Assembly (NCBI GenBank): GCA_018897535.1
Contig: JAHIKO010000075.1
Coordinates: 1 to 7,690 of the forward strand
DNA from: Candidatus Dependentiae bacterium
GTDB lineage: Bacteria; Babelota; Babeliae; Babelales; UASB340
Length of the DNA: 7,690 bases
Direction: 5' to 3'
The notes below the pieces were generated by a model that worked only from the letters and a program-made list of their open reading frames with translations, ran no database searches and was not told the DNA's origin. Position 1 is the stretch's first letter. The number at the start of each line of letters is the position of its first letter. The translations under genes were made by a program, and so were the position numbers. Shown here piece after piece: positions 1 through 7,690 of this stretch.

Positions 1-258
1 ACTATTGCATTACTGTTATTCTCACAGCATTTCAATCCTGCAATTATTGCTGAGCTGTTCCAGCTAATTTCTCTATCATGAGTTACTATTGCATTCGAAT
101 TCTGTTTTGCAAGTTCACTACCTGAACTTAAATTTATTATTGCATTACTGTTATTTATTATCTGTTGATTATTTTCTACTGTTGCTGAACTTACATAACC
201 AACTAAATTATTTAAACTTACTATCGCATTACTATTATTCTCACAACATTCCAAGCCC
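1..258 (-). repeat. 429-bp-period direct DNA repeat, left copy
   Basis: Bases 3-257 match 432-686 with 14 differences in 255 positions (hand-aligned, codon by codon). It encodes the same 85 residues, from the AGL(K/E)CCENNSNA region through IVTHDRE and back, apart from two Lys/Glu swaps. The match probably continues beyond the left edge. The copy is in frame, since 429 = 3 x 143. Confidence 0.9.
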
Positions 259-3200
259 GAAATTATTGCTGAGCTATTATATGAAATATTGTTTGCATTA
301 TTTATTGTTGCGCTACTTATGTAACTTATATCTTTTCCAATATTTAATATCGCTGAACTGTTCCAAGATATTGCACTATCATTTTGTATCGTTGCTGAAC
401 TTATATGACTTACATCATTAGCCAAACTTACTATTGCATTACTGTTATTCTCACAGCATTCCAAACCTGCAATTATTGCTGAACTATTCCAGCTAATTTC
501 TCTATCATGAGTTACTATTGCATTCGAATTCTGTTTTGCTAGTTCACTTCCTGAACTTAAGTTTATTATCGCATTACTGTTATTTATTATCTGTTGATTA
601 TTTTCTACTGTTGCTGAACTTACATAACCAACTAAATTATTTAAACTTACTATTGCGTTACTGTTATTTTCACAGCATTTCAAGCCAGCGAGTATCGCTG
701 AACTGTTCCAGCTAATTTCTTTATCATGAGTTACTATTGAATTAGAAACATATCTACAACATGTTGATAAATTTATAATTGCATTACTATTATTTTTAAT
801 TTGTTCAGGCAAACCACTTACAGATGCTGCACTTAAAACATATTGTATAGTTCCGCTAGAAACTAAGCTCAAATAATTATCTATAGATCCAGATCCAAAT
901 TTTATATCACCTTTACCTGCAAGACCTTCGTATATTGTAGAATCTTTCCACAATGTTAATCCATCTACCGTCAATGATGCATTATTGTCAAACGTCCAAT
1001 CATAATTTTTTAATATAAATGTCGAGGGTCCATCAACATAAATTCCAGATTTGTTTGTATAAAATCTATCTTCAAGTTCTACTGTAACATTTGATAAATT
1101 TACTTGTCCTGTATCATCTGCAAAATCTATCCAACCTTTATTTATTCCTAAACCTTTAATCATTACGTCAGTTATGTTAAGTGTTGCGCCACTTCTTAAA
1201 TAAAGCGTTCCTCCAGTTGTTAAATCCAAAATATTTCCGTGACCGTTTAATTCAGATTCTCCATTAAAATTCCATCGACCGGAAAGAATTGTCTTACTTC
1301 TTAAATTTATATCAGATGCATTATACCAATCTAATGTATTACTTAAATGCAAATCATTTGTTCCACCAAACCATATTGAATTTTTATTTAAATAAATATT
1401 TCCAGACCCTGTTATAAATTTATCATCATAAAAACTTAAATTACTATTCAGATAAAGATCACCACCATTTAAATTTATATTCGAAGAAAAATTACCCAAA
1501 AAGGCCGAACTTAATGTTGCATTTGAATCTTGAATATTAATTGGCAACAAAATACTTCCACCACCTGATATATTTGCTGAACTTTCTTTTATATTAACAT
1601 TTGCAAGTAAAACACCTTCACTCAAAACAAGATAATCCGTATTATATAAATTATAATTTGTTTGTGATGTTAATTGCCCTGTAAATCTATTTACGTTATA
1701 TGGTGATGCAATATTATTTATCATATTGTCTTCATGCAATATTGAATTATTTAATAAATTTATAGAATTGAATGCATTAAATCCAAGCTGTCCATCTTGC
1801 AATAATAAATCTCTTTGTAATGTTAAACCTTTGGTTGTATTTATATTTAATACAGATGCAGGATGCTTAAAATATATTTTATCCGTTGAATCATAATTAT
1901 TATAAACCAACGTTCCACTATCTATATTTAACCCATTGCCTTCTACTTTTATTCTAAAATCATTACCATCTACTCCATCGCCAATTATCAACCCATAATC
2001 AGGTTTTGCATTTTCTATTGTAAAATGTGTTTGCGCATTTGTTACTATCAACCCTTTTGTTAATGTAAGCCCAGATGATGTAATATTTAATGAGCTTGAA
2101 TTTAAAAACAATTCAGAGCAATCGCCCATAAATTCTAACGGCTGAATATTTGAATTTCCATTTTTACGACCAATAGATAATCTTTGCCCATCATGAATTT
2201 CTACTGTAACTCCATTAAATATTGTACTTGTTCCGGCTGAATCATAATAAAATGTATAATTTGCACCAGGTATTGGAGTACCTATAATTGTATCTCCACC
2301 AAAAAATATTGATCCTTTTGAAAAATAAAAATCGTCAAACAATCCAACCATACAATCTTTTAATGTTATTGATGCTGAATCGTCTGCACAACTTATATTT
2401 CTATCTTTTAATCCTGCTATTACTATATTTTTAAATTCTAAATTTGAATCTTGTAGTACATTTATATGACCTTTATCGATATGAAGATAATTTCCATTGC
2501 CATCTATTGTTACAGATCCATTTATATTCCAAGTAGATGTTAATACTAAATCTTTTTTCAAAACTATTTTTCCACTATCACCGCTAAACATTGTTGTTGA
2601 CGTTATTACATAGTCACTTATTGATGGAAAAATTACCGAATAAGAATTTAAATTTATTGTACCTGTTGTTAAAAATTGTGCGCCTGAAGAATTAAATGTT
2701 AAATCTTTTACTAAATCTACAAGCCCACCATTTAATGTAATATTTGGAGCCAAACCAATTAAGCCCCAAGAAATAGTAGAATTACTATCAAGCAATGTTA
2801 ATCCACCATAAAGATCTCCCGTTCCCCTTATGATATTAGAATCTCTAGCTACAGTAATATTTGTAGAAACAAAACCATTTTCAATTAAATATGAATCGTT
2901 TTTGTCCAACGTTACATTCACACCGGCAAAACCAACACTTCTTATAGTTTCCGTTACTCTAACATCAAATATTCCCGGCTGGCTTACATTAACATTTTCA
3001 AACATTGCCGGATATAAATTTTCACTTGGTGCAGACATAAAAAAAGCTGTAGGCATTTTTACAGTTCCGGCACTAAGATACATTGGTCTTTGAAAATATA
3101 ATTTAGTCAAATATCCAATAGAAAGCACACCATTATCGGACAAAAATTCAAATATATTTCTATCGTATTGATTAAAAATCATAGCTCCTGATGTAAGCGC

Positions 3201-6200
3201 AAATGTAGCACCCGGATATATTTGTATGACAACATCGTCACCGATTATTCCGTTACCGAATGTTAAACCATATAAAGTGCTTGTAGATGCTATATCAAAA
3301 GACGCCAAACCTTGGCATCTTATTGTTCCATTCGTTAAATGCAATCCTTGATCGGTAACTTTTAACGTACCATTTTCAAAATTTAAATTCGAAGTACTGT
3401 CTTTAAATAAAAGTTTAGATTCTTGCCAAGAAGTTGTCTGACCAAGTGATAAAATAACTCCATCAATCAAATTCAAATTTGAATGTGAATTAATTGTTAT
3501 GGAATCTGTTGAATCAAAAATAATACTATGATTTCCATTAATATTAACAACATCTTCTACTAAAATAGATCCATTTTGAATTACTATGTCTGAATTTAAA
3601 TCAAAAGCAGTATTGTTTAAAATTAAATTTGAACTATCGTTTACAGCATAAAATGGATTTTCGCCATTAAACGTTATATTACTGTTATCAAATGTTAATC
3701 TTGAATTACTATTTATTGTAAATGTAGAATTTGTATCCAATATAAGATTTATATTTTTAACTTTTAATTGAGCCCCATCAACTAAATATATTTTACCGGC
3801 GGTTATATCCAAAGTATTGCCACCGCCATCTAAAGTAACATCTCCACTAAAAGTCCAAATTCCATCAAAACTCATATCATTTAAAAGTCTAAGGCCACCA
3901 CCTGTGCCATCCCAATAAAAATTTCCGGATAATGTTTGATTATTTAAAATCGAAAAGTTTACATAGTGACCATCAACATCAATTGTTCCTGTTGTTAAAA
4001 ACTGTCCGCCAATCGGATTAAAATCTAGGTTTGATACTAAATTAAATAGACCACCGTTAAGAGTTATATCTTGAACAAAGCCTTTTACGCCCCAAGATAA
4101 TTCTGAATTCGCGTCCTGCAGAGCAAGAACACCATAATAATCTCCATTACCGCTCATAGTATTTGAATCTCTTGCAATAAGTGTATTTGCATAAACAGTA
4201 CCATTATTTATTAATAATTTATCACCTTGATCCAAAACTGAAACAGCACCATAAAGTCCAATACTTTTTACAGTTTCCGTAGCTGTAGCATCAAAATAAT
4301 TTGGAGAAATTGTTCTTGCATTTTTAATTATCATTGGATACAAATTATCTTCTTGAGCATCCATAGAAAATGATGGCTCAAATTGTACCGTTCCATCCTG
4401 AATTAACATTTGCCTTTTAATATATACATTTGCAGCCGAACGACCGGTTAATATTCCTGATCCCGATAAGAAATCAAAAATTAAATTATTATATTGATTA
4501 TATATAAATGCACCGCTGTCCAAAGAATAACTTGCGCCGGGAGATATTTGAATTAAAACATCATCACCTAAAACACCGTCGCCAAAAGTTAATCCATAAT
4601 AAGTATTAGTAGAAGACGCTTCAAAATTTGCGCTGCCCTGACATTTTATTGTTCCCTTTGTTAGATGCAATCCACTATCTGTAACACTTAAAGTACCTTG
4701 TTCAAAATTTAAACTTGAAGTTCTATCGTTAAATAAAATTTTAGATTGTTCCCACGAAGTTGTTTGCCCAACGGACAATATTACACCATTTAATAGATTA
4801 CATTGCGAGTATCCGTCTATATTAATGGACATATTGGAATCAAATGTAAATTCATAATTACCGGAAAAATTTACATTATCTTGTATCAAAATCGAAGCGT
4901 CTCTAATTAATAAATTAGTATTTAAATTAAGTGTAGAATTTTTCAAAATTATATTTGACGTATCATCTATAAAATAAAATGGTTCGTATCCATTAAAAAA
5001 CACTGTGCTATCTTCAAATATTAAGCTTGCATTGCTATTTATGGTAAATGTAGAATTTGCATCCAACATTAAATTAATATTTTTAAATTTTAATATTGCC
5101 TGATCCGAAATATTTATTTTTGCATTATGCAAATTAAAATCATAAGCATCACCATAAACAATTGTCTGCCCATTTATGTTCCAAGTTGAATACAAATTTT
5201 CATTTTTTCGTAAGTTTAAAATACCGCCTTCACCATTCCATGTTATGGTTCCGGTCAAAACTTGATCTGCAGTAGAAAAGTTTACAGAGTGATACCCAAT
5301 ATCGACTGTACCTGTCGTTAAATATTGGCCACCGATTGATAAAAAAGTAACATCACTATTTAAGGTTATAGCTCCGCCATTTAAAATAATATCACCAATC
5401 TCACCATTTAGACTAAAAACCAAATTTGAATTACTATCAATTAATTCAAGAGAACCATAAAAATTTCCAAATCCGCCAACATAGTTAGAAGCTCCAACAA
5501 CATAAACATTGTCATAAGAATCTCCATTTGTTAAAAAATATGAATTATTTGTATCAAGATATTCTGTTATCGGATCTACAATTGTTCCTGTCAAAACATA
5601 TGACCACGCACCTACAACATCAACTGATAAATTATTTGCTATAAATGGATACTGTAAACCATATGTAGTTGAAAATACAAAATCCGGAGTCACTTCCAAG
5701 GATCCATTATTTAATCCAACACGTTTTTTAAGATATGCAAAAGAATTATTTTTAAAGCTCACAAGGCCTTGCTTCGATAAAAAACTAATTGCATTTTCAT
5801 TTGTTTGATCAAATGTAAAAACATCGCCATCCAATGCTAACTCTGCACTTGGATATATAAGCAAATCAACATCGTTTGCAGCTGTACCATCACCAAAAAT
5901 TATTCCTGTTTGAGTATCTGTAGAAGTTGATTCAAATGTTGCAACACCTTTAGAAACTATTTTGCCTTTGGTAAATTGCAATCCATAATTTATCGATCTA
6001 ATTAAACCCTGATCAAAAATAAGTTCAGATGTGTTATCTGAAAAATAAATTGGTGATTCAGCAGAATAAGAAGATTTTCCGGCTTCTATACTAAATCCAT
6101 TGTTTAAATGTAAAAATGATGTCGGATTTATACTTAATGTTGCATTATTATCAAGATGGAAATTATATTCACCTATAAAATCACAATTACCGGTTATAAC

Positions 6201-7690
6201 AATTTTACCCGTATTAAAATTAATATCTTGGGCTGGAACTAAATTAACATTATTTAAAATTATTGAACTATTTTGACTTTCTGCAGTAACAGGATTATTT
6301 ATAATACTTTTTAAACTGGAATTATATATTTCTAAAGAACTATTATCTTTTAAATTAAACCCGGAATTTAATTGCAAATTATGACCGGCACCATGTATAC
6401 CACATTTTCCGGAAAAGGTAATTGGCGTTTTAAACGTTACATCTGTATCAAAAAATAAACGTACATTTTCAAAATACAAAGAAGTCTCAAGTTTAAATAC
6501 CGACAAATAAAATAAACTGTCACCTCGCGATAAATACTCATCATCATTTGACCATCTTACAGAGTTAACATTTCCGGCTACATTTGTTTCTACAACCAAA
6601 CTTAATGTATTATCATTATTAAATTCATAAATACGATATTCAGAATTTGCATTATTAGAAAGCCCTATCAAAATTTTAGTGCCGGAAGTAGTCCAATCCA
6701 TGCTACTGATATTTTGAGCTTCACCAATTTGAGATGCTACAATTTCGGTAAAAGAGCCATTAGATCTATTATGTTCATAAATTCTAAAAGATTCTGCTCC
6801 GGCAGAAAGACCTATGGCTAACTTTGTATCATTGGTTCTCCATCTTACACAATTAACAGCTCGGCCAATTTCGGCATTTGCAGTTAATGTTAAAGTTGAT
6901 CCATCAAAATAATAAATTAAAACTTCTGCTCCGGCTGAATTCAATGTTCCTGCGGCCACATAACTTCCGGTGTAATCCCAATCTAAGCCATCACCGGAAC
7001 TAACGTTCGCACTTGGCATAGTTCCTGCAAGAATTCGCCCGGCAAAATTTAATGCTCCAGTAGTTTGATTGAATGGATAGACTATAACCCTATCTGCAGC
7101 AGAGTTCCAACCGGAGGCTAAAAAATTACCCCATGGATGCCATGAAACAGATAGGCAATTTACAGTTGGGCTAGAAATTCCGGAAACTTCTGTAAATGTT
7201 CCATTAGATACATTCCAATTAAAAATTTTAAGATCATCACCTGCGTTAGCATCTCGCCCAACCGCTATAAAACTTTCATATGGATGCCAGCCTACTGAGT
7301 ATACGGTATCCGAAATATTTGCACCGGCAGTAACAGTTAATGTTGATCCATCAAAATATGCTATTGCTATATCATCTCCGGCAGCCGTAGTTTTACCAAC
7401 GGCAATATAATTATTATCAGGCGACCAATCTATTGTTCTTACAGCCGAATTAAATAAATTATCATCTACAAGTCTTAAATTAACACCCGTCAAATTTAAA
7501 TTTGGAAAATTTAATTCAGAAATCGAATTATGAAAATACACACTATGATCGTTACCAATTATATTGCCCATAGAAATAACATTGGCAACTCGTTGAAATG
7601 CTAAATCACTTAGTAATACAAGCGATCCGCCATTCATTCTTATGTCACCGGAAATAGGAAATAAGGCATTATAATTACAATTAACTTCTG
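1..7690 (-). CDS. Giant multidomain surface/secreted fibre protein: beta-solenoid, WD40 propeller and coiled-coil stalk (partial, both ends missing)
   Basis: A single reading frame crosses the whole window: 2,562 codons with no TAA, TAG or TGA, checked triplet by triplet. In coding order the translation shows a solenoid segment (residues 1-85), a seven-bladed WD40-like propeller (about 86-403), four full and one shortened beta-solenoid modules of 414-442 residues (about 404-2296), and a heptad-repeat stalk (2297 to the edge). The composition (Asn, Ser, Gly, Thr, Ile, few charges, scattered Cys) and the repetitive strand-turn pattern are typical of extracellular adhesin-like fibres. No catalytic motif is visible. 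Start, stop, signal peptide and any C-terminal anchor lie outside the window, so the export route is unknown. Trp is always TGG and TGA is absent in frame, so the standard bacterial code fits. The coding assignment is secure; the adhesin or fibre role is inferred from architecture. I do not recognise a named gene. Confidence 0.93.
3..800 (-). repeat. Heptad-repeat coiled-coil stalk of N@d type
   Basis: Residues 2297-2562, continuing past the left edge. From IKNNSNA onward the sequence divides without gaps into 37 heptads, apart from two identical three-residue insertions (SEL, at 540-548 and 111-119). Position a is Ile in 23 heptads, otherwise Val, Thr, Cys or Ala. Position d is Asn in 18. 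Recurrent heptads are ISWNSSA, CENNSNA, IINNSNA and IVSLNNL. IxxN(S/T)xx is the known signature of N@d layers in trimeric autotransporter adhesin stalks, where the Asn residues coordinate anions in the core. A three-residue insertion is a stammer, also known from such stalks. Trimerisation is inferred, not seen. Five Cys-Cys pairs occupy positions g and a. Confidence 0.72.
430..687 (-). repeat. 429-bp-period direct DNA repeat, right copy
   Basis: This is the partner of the copy at the left edge, offset by exactly 429 bp (143 residues: 20 heptads plus one three-residue insertion). Similarity falls off quickly to the right of 687, where the encoded heptads still match in pattern but not in base sequence. 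A third, shorter related block (IVTHDKEISWNSSA to CENNSNAIVSL, 737-640) lies 219 bp further right. Confidence 0.9.
801..1181 (-). repeat. Shortened solenoid module E and neck leading to the stalk
   Basis: Residues 2170-2296. The segment starts at LNITDVMIKGLGI, matching the start of module D (LEFKNIVIAGLKD), and continues with WIDFADDTGQVNLSNVTVEL (D has ISCADDSASITLKDCMVGL). After about 100 residues the module breaks off, without the GDG loop or LNGG block, and passes through SGTIQYVLSAASVSGLPEQ into the heptad stalk. The SGLPEQ stretch has the only Pro near the boundary and probably forms the neck between head and coiled coil. Confidence 0.6.
1182..2441 (-). repeat. Beta-solenoid protein module D (about 420 residues, diverged)
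   Basis: Residues 1750-2169, starting at LEFKNIVIAGLKD. It keeps the module order but has diverged: LEFMGDCSELFLNSSSL, SGLTLTKGLIVTN, IGDGVDGNDF (GDG at 1974-1982), IQDSNATLSSAFLGN, NINLNGGDLYLNSNLSF and FITGSGNIYL (1418-1387). The start differs from A-C: it carries a K/D-rich stretch and ITLKDCMVGLFDDFYFSKGS, a form also seen at the start of module E. A and D therefore flank a more homogeneous B-C pair. Confidence 0.7.
2442..3767 (-). repeat. Beta-solenoid protein module C (442 residues)
   Basis: Residues 1308-1749, beginning at LKVKNINLILDTNSTFTINS. It repeats module B landmark for landmark: FNGENPFYAVNDSSNLILNN, VILSLGQTTSWQESKLLF, QGLHLTNGTIRCQG, FGNGIIGDDV (GNG at 3249-3257, with Asn replacing the middle Asp), IFEFLSDNGVL, DLYGGLTLLDSNSTISWG, NITLNGG and GAQFLTTGTINL. 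Same length as B. A structural solenoid role is inferred. Confidence 0.8.
3768..5093 (-). repeat. Beta-solenoid protein module B (442 residues)
   Basis: Residues 866-1307, beginning at LKFKNINLMLDANSTFTINS. Landmarks in order: FNGYEPFYFIDDTSNIILKN; VILSVGQTTSWEQSKILF; SGLHLTKGTIKCQG; the acidic loop FGDGVLGDDV (GDG at 4575-4583); IFDFLSGSGIL; DYYGVLALQDANSELSWG; DITLNGG; and GGQFLTTGTIDV (4010-3975). Nearly every landmark recurs in module C at the same distance (1,326 bp), and much of the sequence is identical between B and C by eye. B and C therefore probably arose by a duplication more recent than those that produced A and D. Confidence 0.8.
5094..6335 (-). repeat. Beta-solenoid protein module A (about 414 residues)
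   Basis: Residues 452-865, starting at LEIYNSSL, the counterpart of LKFKNINL in module B. Landmarks shared with the other modules, in order: a block ending in FNTGKIVITG; SELIFDQG ... NYGLQFTKGKIVSKG; the acidic loop FGDGTAANDVD (GDG at 5886-5894); a block rich in hydrophobic strands; GNFYGSLELIDSNSNL; GDIILNGG; and GGQYLTTGTVDI (5333-5298). It is the most diverged of the three long copies in its first half and about 28 residues shorter than B and C. No cofactor or active-site signature is visible; the role is structural by inference. Confidence 0.75.
6336..6479 (-). other. Beta-solenoid segment resuming after the propeller
   Basis: Residues about 404-451. The sequence VRLFFDTDVTFKTPITFSG, then GAGHNLQL and LKDNSSLEI, parallels the end of module B (LRLLNDMSFDGIWTFSGD, GGGNTLDI, LVDGAQLKV). 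It is thus the remainder of the module interrupted by the propeller and leads directly into module A. The Asn/Gly/Asp turn pattern matches the rest of the solenoid. Confidence 0.6.
6480..7433 (-). other. WD40-like seven-bladed beta-propeller domain
   Basis: Residues about 86-403. Seven repeats each carry a hydrophobic-x-Trp core followed by a turn and a hydrophobic strand: IDWSPDNNYIAVG, VGWHPYESFIAVG, VSWHPWGNFLASG, LDWDYTGSYVAAG, VRWRTNDTKLAIG, MDWTTSGTKILIG and VRWSNDDEYLSRG. The core Trp codons start at plus-strand positions 7425, 7287, 7140, 6978, 6840, 6693 and 6552, a spacing of 46, 49, 54, 46, 49 and 47 residues, as expected for WD40 blades. Most blades continue with an Ala/Gly-Asp/Glu loop and an I-Y-x-F/H strand (for example AIAYFDG, LIYYFDG, RIYEHN, RIYEFN). 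Seven blades are enough to close a ring. WD40 propellers serve as protein-interaction platforms, so binding a partner is the likely role; the partner is unknown. The exact ends are approximate. Confidence 0.85.
7434..7688 (-). other. Beta-solenoid segment upstream of the propeller (C-terminal part of a module begun outside the window)
   Basis: Residues 1-85. The stretch GDIRMNGGSLVLLSD, then a Gly-rich turn and GNDHSVYF, aligns with the late part of the downstream modules (GDIILNGGAITLNSD ... GYHSVNF in module A; DITLNGG ... DGHYVNF in module B). It is therefore the end of at least one more module whose beginning lies beyond 7690. Alternating hydrophobic and polar residues with Asn/Gly turns suggest short stacked beta-strands. 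The last part (LNLTGVNLRLVDD) runs straight into the first propeller blade. Confidence 0.7.

Noticed and set aside
89..421. Plus-strand 110-residue ORF rich in Leu, Tyr and Asn
   Set aside because: It is antisense to the heptad stalk. Its Leu/Tyr/His-rich, low-complexity translation is what the reverse of Asn/Ile/Ser codons gives, and it has no recognisable domain.
518..715. Plus-strand 65-residue ORF starting with the same MHSNSVL as the one at 89
   Set aside because: The likeness to the ORF at 89 comes only from the 429-bp repeat (518-89 = 429). It is a second antisense shadow, not a gene family.
1..780. Regularly repeated DNA that could suggest a CRISPR array
   Set aside because: The repeats are of unequal length and fully coding, follow a 21-base heptad codon rhythm, and have no unique spacers of constant size.
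2830..3093. Plus-strand 87-residue ORF
   Set aside because: It lies antisense within module C, whose coding frame is continuous and conserved with module B. No ribosome-binding site or family resemblance supports it.
1182..6335. Polymorphic or pilin-like enzymes, such as pectate lyase or tailspike glycosidase, suggested by the solenoid
   Set aside because: No catalytic cluster of Asp, Glu or Arg is conserved across the modules. The only shared acidic site is the GDG turn, which looks structural.
6480..7690. Separate gene for the WD40 propeller upstream of a solenoid gene
   Set aside because: There is no stop, start region or frame change between the propeller and either flank. Both flanks resemble parts of one solenoid module.
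1..7690. Alternative genetic code (TGA as Trp), considered because of the low GC content
   Set aside because: TGA never appears in frame, while TGG is used for all Trp residues, including the seven core propeller Trp.

Overview
The window lies inside one very large protein-coding gene on the minus strand. Reading codons whose leftmost plus-strand base is a multiple of 3, I checked every triplet and found no stop from 7688 down to 3. That is 2,562 complete codons, open at both ends: the start codon is beyond 7690 and the stop lies before position 1. No RNA gene, intergenic gap, promoter, terminator or second gene can be supported. Residue numbers below count from the first complete codon in the window (residue i occupies 7689-3i to 7691-3i).

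Layout in coding order, from right to left. (1) Residues 1-85 are the end of a beta-solenoid module. (2) Residues 86 to about 403 (7433-6480) form a WD40-type beta-propeller with seven recognisable blades. It appears to sit inside a solenoid module, because the sequences on both sides match consecutive parts of the later modules. (3) Residues about 404-2296 are a long Asn/Ser/Gly/Thr-rich beta-solenoid made of diverged tandem modules of about 414-442 residues (A 6335-5094, B 5093-3768, C 3767-2442, D 2441-1182) and a shortened fifth (E, 1181 to about 801). (4) Residues 2297-2562 and beyond (800 to the left edge) form a strict heptad-repeat stalk. Isoleucine dominates position a and Asn occupies position d in about half the heptads, as in the 'N@d' coiled coils of trimeric adhesin stalks. 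At DNA level this stalk carries a 429-bp near-identical direct repeat.

The likely product is a giant secreted or surface fibre: an elongated head carrying a propeller, followed by a probably trimeric coiled-coil stalk. No enzymatic motif is visible. The signal peptide and membrane anchor, if present, lie outside the window.

Organism: the DNA is strongly AT-rich and the protein is rich in Asn, Ile, Ser and Leu. TGA is never used in frame and every Trp is TGG, which argues against mycoplasma-type codes. Giant WD40 and beta-helix proteins of this style recall host-associated, low-GC bacteria such as Candidatus Dependentiae (Babeliae). That assignment is from general resemblance only and is tentative.
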